Source: Bacteroidales bacterium
Lineage (GTDB): Bacteria > Bacteroidota > Bacteroidia > Bacteroidales > Dysgonomonadaceae
Direction: 5' to 3'
Length of the DNA: 5,591 nucleotides
NCBI GenBank assembly: GCA_012798745.1
Contig: JAAZMQ010000250.1
Location: 1 to 5,591, forward strand
Shown here piece by piece: positions 5,528-5,591 of the stretch. Position 1 is the first letter of the stretch. Each line of letters begins with the position of its first letter. The notes beneath the pieces are model-generated. The model was not told where the DNA came from. It saw nothing but the letters and a program-made list of their open reading frames with translations, and did no database searches. Position numbers and translations under genes: made by a program.

Positions 5528-5591
5528 ATGAAATCGGATATTGAAATTGCACGCGAAACACCATTAAGAAAAGTAAAAGATGTAGCCGAAA
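5528..5591 (+). CDS. fhs: Formate-tetrahydrofolate ligase, N-terminal fragment (runs off right edge)
   Basis: The 21 complete codons read MKSDIEIARETPLRK and then VKDVAE, which matches the conserved N-terminus of formate-tetrahydrofolate ligase as I know it from Bacteroidales. The enzyme makes 10-formyl-THF from formate, THF and ATP in cytoplasmic one-carbon metabolism. Another in-frame ATG lies three codons upstream (5519), which would add M-G-G. GGGAGG (5521-5526) sits one base before the ATG at 5528, too close for standard Shine-Dalgarno spacing, while the A-rich sequence before 5519 suits Bacteroidota initiation. I chose 5528 because it gives the family-typical N-terminus. The gap after uvrB shows no clear terminator or promoter, so read-through is possible. 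Confidence 0.8.
   Translation, partial: MKSDIEIARETPLRKVKDVAE

Overview
This window looks like chromosomal DNA from a member of the order Bacteroidales (phylum Bacteroidota). Three things point that way. The recognisable promoters are of the Bacteroidota primary-sigma type (TTTG, about 20 bases, TAnnTTTG). The start codons lack well-placed Shine-Dalgarno sequences. The UvrB, diacylglycerol kinase and formate-THF ligase sequences read like Bacteroidales versions. The genus cannot be fixed from sequence inspection alone.

Layout from left to right. Positions 1-160 (minus strand) hold the first 53 codons of a gene that runs off the left edge. Its N-terminus resembles the DUF1819/BrxA family of BREX phage-defence systems, a tentative call. 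Positions 161-707 hold no convincing gene. This stretch is AT-rich and contains several stem-loops: a long dyad just upstream of the BrxA-like gene, a bidirectional terminator-like hairpin, a perfect 10-bp hairpin, and the terminator of the next gene. Positions 708-778 (minus) are a complete tRNA-Gln with anticodon CUG, with a near-consensus promoter at 792-823. The tRNA 3' end faces the BrxA-like gene, the geometry expected if a genomic island had inserted there, although no integrase or att repeat is visible.

Positions 1073-2041 (minus) hold two housekeeping-type genes read leftwards: a GNAT N-acetyltransferase, then a small membrane-bound diacylglycerol/undecaprenol kinase. An 87-bp gap with an 18-bp tandem repeat separates them. 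At 2042-2177 two good promoters stand back to back. One drives the acetyltransferase leftwards. The other drives a rightward block: a 392-residue zinc-ribbon, single-pass membrane protein with helical repeats and an NTF2-like C-terminal region (2178-3356), then uvrB (3388-5463) only 31 bp later. After 64 bp comes the start of formate-tetrahydrofolate ligase (fhs), cut by the right edge.

Most of the window is conserved housekeeping sequence: nucleotide excision repair, one-carbon metabolism, lipid kinase and a tRNA. The parts most worth a second look are the left edge (a possible BREX or related defence locus beside a tRNA) and the undescribed zinc-ribbon membrane protein that probably shares a transcript with uvrB.
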